A stretch of 16,624 nucleotides of DNA from positions 4,539 to 21,162 of the forward strand of contig DGEE01000042.1 in assembly GCA_002385815.1 (NCBI GenBank), written 5' to 3'. This document shows, in pieces, positions 12,821 to 16,624 of the stretch; the first letter of the stretch is position 1; the number at the start of each line of letters is the position of its first letter. The notes under the pieces are model-generated. The model made no database searches, was not told the DNA's origin, and worked only from the letters and a program-made list of their open reading frames with translations. Made by a program: the position numbers and the translations under genes. The stretch comes from Hungateiclostridiaceae bacterium UBA3934 (lineage in GTDB: Bacteria > Bacillota > Clostridia > Acetivibrionales > DTU013).

Positions 12821-13384
12821 CTATCTGGCGTTTTTTGATGCTTTCTCTATCACTGCGATAAAATCATTAACATGGACAGTCACCGAACTGGCCAGTTCAG
12901 CTTCAGCAGGCGCTCCTTCCTCATTCAGGGATATTCCGCTGACCTCACTGGCGGTCTTACCCTTCACGTATTCAGCAAATGCTGCGGCCTGTTCATTCCA
13001 TTCCTTGCCGATCCCAGATGCCCTGATCATGCCGTAATCCGTCTTCAGCTCCTGTTTGGTCCTGACCACGGTATCAAGCGGCGTAACTATCTTGCCGTCT
13101 GCAGAGAAATTGATCTTTGTCTGAACCGCATCGAATACGCAGTTCGTTATTTTCCCCTGGGCATCTACAGTTACTGCAGCAACTGTTGAATCGATCTGTG
13201 CAAGGCCCTCCTTGTCACCTGCATCTGTGGATTTGGCCACGGAGGATATGACAGCAAAACCTGTCCTGAGTTTGCCTGCAGCCGTACCATCACCGCCAGG
13301 TGTCTGTTTTGAACCCTGTCCGCACGCAGTAAGCACAGACATCACCATAACCAGACTCATTATTACTCCGATTATTTTCTTCAT
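12821..13384 (-). CDS. Small lipoprotein of the EET-like cluster (possible FMN_bind-related)
   Basis: The 187-residue product starts MKKIIGVIMSLVMVMSVLTAC, a clear lipoprotein signal with the lipobox Cys at 21. After a Gly-rich spacer the mature part shows AQIDSTVAAVTVDAQGKI, KTDYGMIRASGIGKEWNEQ and AEYVKGKTASEV. The AVTVDAQGKI...GKT pattern recalls the beta strands of FMN-binding lipoproteins such as PplA. The ApbE target motif, approximately Asp-x-x-Ser/Thr/Ala-Gly-Ala-Ser/Thr, is not present, so covalent FMN is not expected at the usual site. It sits directly before apbE and after the EetB-like gene, 35 bases away. ATG 13384 follows GGAGGGG by 6 bases. It may be a non-flavinylated partner or bind its cofactor differently. 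Location outside the membrane is well supported, the function is not. Confidence 0.88.
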   Translation of the reverse strand: MKKIIGVIMSLVMVMSVLTACGQGSKQTPGGDGTAAGKLRTGFAVISSVAKSTDAGDKEGLAQIDSTVAAVTVDAQGKITNCVFDAVQTKINFSADGKIVTPLDTVVRTKQELKTDYGMIRASGIGKEWNEQAAAFAEYVKGKTASEVSGISLNEEGAPAEAELASSVTVHVNDFIAVIEKASKNAR

Positions 13385-13419
13385 AAATAGCCCCTCCATT
13401 ACTCATTTTCCTTAACCAT

Positions 13420-13989
13420 CTATTTACGCAGCCTTTCAAAGGCCGGTATGATAAACTTCAGCAGCAAAGCTGTAACGATACCGGCACCAACGCCGGATAT
13501 GAGCAAAACAGGCAGATATGCCCACAGATACATACCAGTGTAGATGAATGATATCGCAACAAACTGTCCCAAATTGTGAGCTATCGCCCCTGATATGCTG
13601 ATCACCGCGTATGATGCTTTGTCCCTGAACAAAACCATAAGTATGAGCATTACTGTCAAGGATAGTATTCCACCCGACAGACTCAGTATTCCTGCGATCA
13701 TCCCTCTCGTCATCGCAACAAACAGGCTTTTCAAAACCGCTATGGAATAAGCCTGGCCTTTCGAGAGGAAAAACAGTGCATACATTACTGCTATATTCGA
13801 CAAGCCGAATTTTACACCGGGCACAGGCAGCGGCAGGGGCGGAAATGAGTTTTCCACGACCGACAGGATCAGGGCAAGTGCAAATATCATCCCTGTAAGC
13901 GCAATACTCCTGGTGCTCCGGGAATCCTCCCCGGCAGCATCCATCTTTGCGGGATGATTCAATATGCCGTTGATTTTCTTATCTGCCAA
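13420..13989 (-). CDS. Gx transporter / heptaprenyl diphosphate synthase component I family membrane protein (EetB-like)
   Basis: This is a member of the Hpre_diP_synt_I family, which despite its name looks like an ECF-transporter substrate-binding membrane subunit. The 189-residue product has a polar N terminus (about 28 residues) and five to six helices. Family stretches are LTGMIFALALILSVVENSFP, PGVKFGLSNIAVMYALF, and SGAIAHNLGQFVAISFIY. Genes of this family sit beside NusG domain II genes in EET loci, where they are named eetB, with no proven biochemical role. The start appears to be TTG at 13989 with a weak GGTGTGA ahead; an in-frame ATG at 13944 would remove the N-terminal 15 residues and is possible. 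It lies 46 bases after the NusG II gene. Confidence 0.88.
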   Translation of the reverse strand: MADKKINGILNHPAKMDAAGEDSRSTRSIALTGMIFALALILSVVENSFPPLPLPVPGVKFGLSNIAVMYALFFLSKGQAYSIAVLKSLFVAMTRGMIAGILSLSGGILSLTVMLILMVLFRDKASYAVISISGAIAHNLGQFVAISFIYTGMYLWAYLPVLLISGVGAGIVTALLLKFIIPAFERLRK

Positions 13990-14035
13990 TTTTCATCACA
14001 CCCGTTCCGCGCCATCGACCTGCTGTTTTAAGCGC

Positions 14036-14440
14036 TCACTGCTCTCCACTGCTTCCTATCACGATATCGGGATCGCCCTCTTTCCATCCATCCGTCGGTA
14101 CGATCTTCACGACTATACCATTGGGCAGACATGCGGCACTCTGTCCTGCCAGATGTATCCTGCCTGTCCTGATGCATACCTTGTCCGGACAATCGGACTG
14201 GATGAAACGGATACTCCCGTCTTTATCAACATGGAAAACCACATCTTCATCCTGCGGTATCGAAAAAGTCATTTCCTGTCCCGGGACAAGCTCCACTGCT
14301 TCAACCAGATCAGACCAGTAATAGATCTCAGCCCTGACCGGTCTTCCTGAAACCGTATTGCTGTACAGATACCATATCGCCATTGCAGATACAATGATCG
14401 CTGCTATTATCAGGATGTCGGTTTTCTTGAACAGCTTCAT
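14036..14440 (-). CDS. NusG domain II-containing membrane-anchored protein (EetA-like)
   Basis: The 134-residue protein has one N-terminal helix (about residues 8-27) and an extracytoplasmic NusG_II domain with the typical SDCPDKVC, TGRIHLAGQSAACLPNG and VVKI segments. It has three cysteines in that block. It is unrelated in role to transcription factor NusG; the family is found with quinone biosynthesis and ApbE genes in EET loci, where it is called EetA. The ATG at 14440 has GGAAGGG upstream, which is also the end of the preceding small ORF, so the two are probably coupled. It is followed by the EetB-like gene. An electron-transfer or assembly role outside the membrane is inferred from context only. 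Confidence 0.9.
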   Translation of the reverse strand: MKLFKKTDILIIAAIIVSAMAIWYLYSNTVSGRPVRAEIYYWSDLVEAVELVPGQEMTFSIPQDEDVVFHVDKDGSIRFIQSDCPDKVCIRTGRIHLAGQSAACLPNGIVVKIVPTDGWKEGDPDIVIGSSGEQ

Positions 14441-14444
14441 GGCT

Positions 14445-14597
14445 TTACCCTTCCATTTCGCATGTTAATATATACCCGCAGACTGAACACACAAACAACG
14501 TGACGGCTTCATTTTTCAGATACGCTGACAGCATGTCCCGGCCAGCCAGCTGCTGTGCCGCCGCTGCTCTGCTGAACACTGTTGATAACCTGAACAT
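14445..14597 (-). CDS. Predicted 50-aa CxxCGY small protein between dmkA-like and eetA-like genes
   Basis: This short gene is easy to miss. ATG 14597 lies 7 bases after the stop of the UbiA gene, whose last codons contain GGAGGG as its ribosome site. Its stop at 14445 lies 4 bases before the NusG II start and supplies that gene's GGAAGGG. This exact fit in the operon is the main evidence that it is translated. The product starts MFRLSTVFSRAAAAQQLAGR. It has a soluble helical N-terminal part with no membrane helix, and ends with LFVCSVCGYILTCEMEG. CxxCGY is the type of knuckle found in rubredoxins and rubrerythrins, but only one such knuckle plus one extra Cys is present. It may bind metal as a dimer or with a partner. 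No family is recognised. Confidence 0.65.
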   Translation of the reverse strand: MFRLSTVFSRAAAAQQLAGRDMLSAYLKNEAVTLFVCSVCGYILTCEMEG

Positions 14598-14604
14598 AAC
14601 TGCA

Positions 14605-15519
14605 TTACCCTCCGAACTGCTGCAGTGCAGCACTGATAAATACCGTGACCGTCAGCGAGCCCATAATTATTATATAGTTTTTGATGGATGTTATAAATGT
14701 GGCGGCTTTATCCTGCCGTTTCAGGAAAATGCTGATATTCTTCTGTACGGCAAAGATCGTCAGAAGTGTTAGCAGTGTGACCGGCGACAGTATCCTCAAT
14801 GCGGCCATCGCCGCGATCGATGCATATGCCGCATAATACAGGAATGCAAACAGATAAAGTGCCTTCTTGCCCAGATAATAAGGTAATGTATACCTTTTGA
14901 CCGCGATATCTCTCTCCAGGTCGCAAATATTATTCGCAAGCATGATGTTGGCTGTCGTGCATACCGGAGGCACCGACAGCAGAAGCACTGTCAATATCGG
15001 CACGACCCTGAACTCCAGCCTGATACTCTCCCATCCTGCTTCAAACGTGATGAACGTTCCTTCAGGCATATTGATATAAAGCAGCAGAAAAGGTATGAAC
15101 AGCCCGTAAAACACACCTGACATCACTTCACCTAGTGGCTGTCTCGATATCGGAACAGGGCCATAGGTGTAAAGCACGCCTGCCAGGAAGCACAGTCCTC
15201 CCAGCAGCAGCACTACGATGTCTGTAAGATATGCCAGATATAGCCCCAGTGCCATACTTAGCCCGAACAGCACATAAATAATCGCCAGTGCAATGCGTCT
15301 TTCAAACTGGAGTACCTGTTCATTGGTCTTCGTATCGATATAATTGTTGATAGCTGTAGTCGTAAGATCGAACAGGAACATGGAAAGGAAAAAAACCCCG
15401 GTTCTCAGCCAGTCGATCTGCCAGCCCTTGTACGATATAAAAGCGATAGTCAGCAAAAATGCAAATGTGCTGGTTATTTTCGTTTTGATCTCGACATAGC
15501 TCAAAAATCGCTTCAGCAA
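14605..15519 (-). CDS. UbiA-family prenyltransferase (DmkA/MenA-like)
   Basis: This membrane enzyme attaches a polyprenyl chain to an aromatic acceptor; in this context 1,4-dihydroxy-2-naphthoate, or a related compound, giving demethylmenaquinone. The 304-residue product has about eight to nine membrane helices. It carries both Asp-rich motifs: NNYIDTKTN (about 58-66) and NNICDLERDIAVKRYTL, which bind Mg-diphosphate. The start is TTG at 15519 with AGGA 6 bases ahead; the frame is closed upstream by a stop and has no ATG nearby. It follows the polyprenyl synthase gene by 87 bases and precedes the small CxxCGY gene. The pairing with a long-chain synthase supports a dedicated EET quinone as in Listeria DmkA. 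The exact acceptor cannot be told from sequence. Confidence 0.92.
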   Translation of the reverse strand: MLKRFLSYVEIKTKITSTFAFLLTIAFISYKGWQIDWLRTGVFFLSMFLFDLTTTAINNYIDTKTNEQVLQFERRIALAIIYVLFGLSMALGLYLAYLTDIVVLLLGGLCFLAGVLYTYGPVPISRQPLGEVMSGVFYGLFIPFLLLYINMPEGTFITFEAGWESIRLEFRVVPILTVLLLSVPPVCTTANIMLANNICDLERDIAVKRYTLPYYLGKKALYLFAFLYYAAYASIAAMAALRILSPVTLLTLLTIFAVQKNISIFLKRQDKAATFITSIKNYIIIMGSLTVTVFISAALQQFGG

Positions 15520-15606
15520 AGCCTGTCCTGCACCTCTTCCCCAATTTCGTTCTCATCAGCATATGTCAGCTCTCTCCGCCAGGTCCAAACGCCATCCGCG
15601 TCCGCC

Positions 15607-16605
15607 TCATCTCATCAGCGCTCTGTCTGCAAGCTTCGCAAGCCGTTCTTTTTTGTCTTCAGATGTATCCAGCCTGTCCAGCAACCTTATGTACTTGCTG
15701 TGATACCTTTTGGCCACCATCCTGGTAAAACTCAGTCCTTCTGTCCTGACAACGGCCTCATTGATCTCGTCCCTCGTAACACTGTTGCCTGCCGCTCTTT
15801 CCTTCAGCCCGGAGTCCTTCTGGAGAGCCCTGATGACCGGCAAAGTCACCACACCTCTCTCAAAATCAGACTGTACCGGTTTCCGCGCAACGCTTTCATC
15901 AGCTTCAAAATCCATACAGTCATCTGTCAGTTGGAAAATCATGCCCAGATAACGCCCCAGCTTCTTATATGTAATAAACTCGGAACTATCACAGCCGGAA
16001 AGGACAGCCCCTGCGAAATATGAAGCTTCGAACAGTGCCGCTGTCTTTCCTGATATTATCCTGAGGTACTGATAGACAGAAAGATCGAAATTCCCGTTAT
16101 TGATATGCTGGCTCAGCTCACCTGCACAGATCCTGGACACATAATCCGGCATATCGATATCGAGATAATCCTTTTTATTATCTATCGATGCCGCCAGCCG
16201 CAGGGCCGTACTCAAAAGATAATCGCCACATATCACAGCGGTTTTTTTACCGAATTTTTTCTGCAGTGTCGGCAGACCCCGCCTGGTATCTGCATCATCG
16301 ATAACATCATCGTGAACAAGCGTAGCAAGGTGCAGCACTTCGATCGAGGCTGAGAGTCTGGCAGCATTGGTGTCGATCAGACCCTCTTCGTCCATCGCAC
16401 AGGTCAGCAGCGAAACAGCACGGAAAAACTTCCCGCTGGTCTGTGCCAGGTAGCCCGTATACGTCCTGACTATCCCGGGGGAAGAGAAAAGCGCTCTGTC
16501 GACCTCTTCCTTCGCAAGTAAAAGAGCGCTGTCAAAATCAACAAGAGCTTTTCCGGCAGTGTTGTTATTATCTGTGATCTTTTCTGCAATAACACTATCA
16601 GTCAT
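15607..16605 (-). CDS. Long-chain polyprenyl diphosphate synthase (DmkB-like)
   Basis: This trans-isoprenyl diphosphate synthase extends allylic diphosphates with IPP. The 332-residue product has the first Asp-rich motif DDVID (99-103) in LVHDDVIDDADTRRG and the second DDCMD (228-232) in QLTDDCMDFEAD. GKFFRAV stands at the usual GGKRLRP position, with the first Gly replaced by Ser and Leu by Phe. GVVTLPVIRAL is also present. The residue five before the first motif is Ala94, the small residue typical of medium/long-chain synthases, so a C30-C40-type quinone side chain is likely (inference). ATG 16605 is used; the ribosome site is weak (AAAGTGG), and only 19 bases upstream are visible, so the promoter and any earlier operon gene lie outside the window. 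Confidence 0.93.
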   Translation of the reverse strand: MTDSVIAEKITDNNNTAGKALVDFDSALLLAKEEVDRALFSSPGIVRTYTGYLAQTSGKFFRAVSLLTCAMDEEGLIDTNAARLSASIEVLHLATLVHDDVIDDADTRRGLPTLQKKFGKKTAVICGDYLLSTALRLAASIDNKKDYLDIDMPDYVSRICAGELSQHINNGNFDLSVYQYLRIISGKTAALFEASYFAGAVLSGCDSSEFITYKKLGRYLGMIFQLTDDCMDFEADESVARKPVQSDFERGVVTLPVIRALQKDSGLKERAAGNSVTRDEINEAVVRTEGLSFTRMVAKRYHSKYIRLLDRLDTSEDKKERLAKLADRALMR

Positions 16606-16624
16606 GATACAAATACCACTTTCT

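Noticed and set aside
15320..15562. Minus-strand frame overlapping the start of the UbiA gene.
   Set aside because: It overlaps conserved UbiA coding sequence in another frame; no family signal.
1..16624. CRISPR arrays, tRNA, rRNA, insertion sequences, phage genes.
   Set aside because: No regularly spaced repeats, clover-leaf or rRNA sequences, transposase or phage proteins were seen on either strand.

Overview
The window reads as a chromosomal stretch from an anaerobic, low-to-moderate-GC Clostridia-type Firmicute. This is inferred from strong GGAGG-type ribosome sites, TTG/GTG starts, sigma-A-like promoters, a clostridial-type pyruvate phosphate dikinase, Na+-pumping decarboxylase subunits and Gram-positive lipoproteins. 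I see no rRNA, tRNA, CRISPR array, transposase or phage gene. The genus cannot be fixed from the sequence alone.

Left part (39-2354, minus strand): an operon for the membrane and carrier subunits of a biotin-dependent, sodium-translocating decarboxylase, in the order gamma/delta (OadG-like), biotin carrier, beta (OadB-like). It has a good promoter at 2326-2354 and a terminator-like hairpin just upstream of it. The carboxyltransferase (alpha) subunit that would define the substrate is not in the window.

Next (2392-2901, plus strand): a promoter-like sequence, about 200 bases of highly structured non-coding DNA with mutually exclusive pairings, then a small unknown acidic protein. Then, on the minus strand (7254 down to about 2923), there is a sensor histidine kinase with an extracytoplasmic binding-protein-like domain, a GGDEF-EAL protein whose key residues in both domains are altered, possibly a tiny Cys-containing ORF, and a hairpin/T-tract terminator. 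A plus-strand gene (7706-8515) for a membrane-anchored protein of unknown function ends at a strong bidirectional terminator shared with ppdK (8711-11341, minus), which has its own extended -10 promoter.

Right part (11632-16605, minus strand): a compact gene set resembling the flavin-based extracellular electron transfer (EET) loci of Firmicutes. The order is long-chain polyprenyl diphosphate synthase (DmkB-like), UbiA prenyltransferase (DmkA-like), an easily missed 50-residue CxxCGY protein, NusG domain II protein (EetA-like), Gx-transporter/Hpre_diP_synt_I membrane protein (EetB-like), a small lipoprotein, and the lipoprotein flavinyltransferase ApbE (FmnB-like). Together they would make a dedicated demethylmenaquinone-type quinone and an extracytoplasmic flavin/lipoprotein electron path. 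The NADH dehydrogenase (Ndh2) and a canonical FMN-carrying PplA are not in the window, and the local lipoprotein lacks the usual flavinylation motif. This cluster, with its extra small Cys protein, is the most interesting system here.
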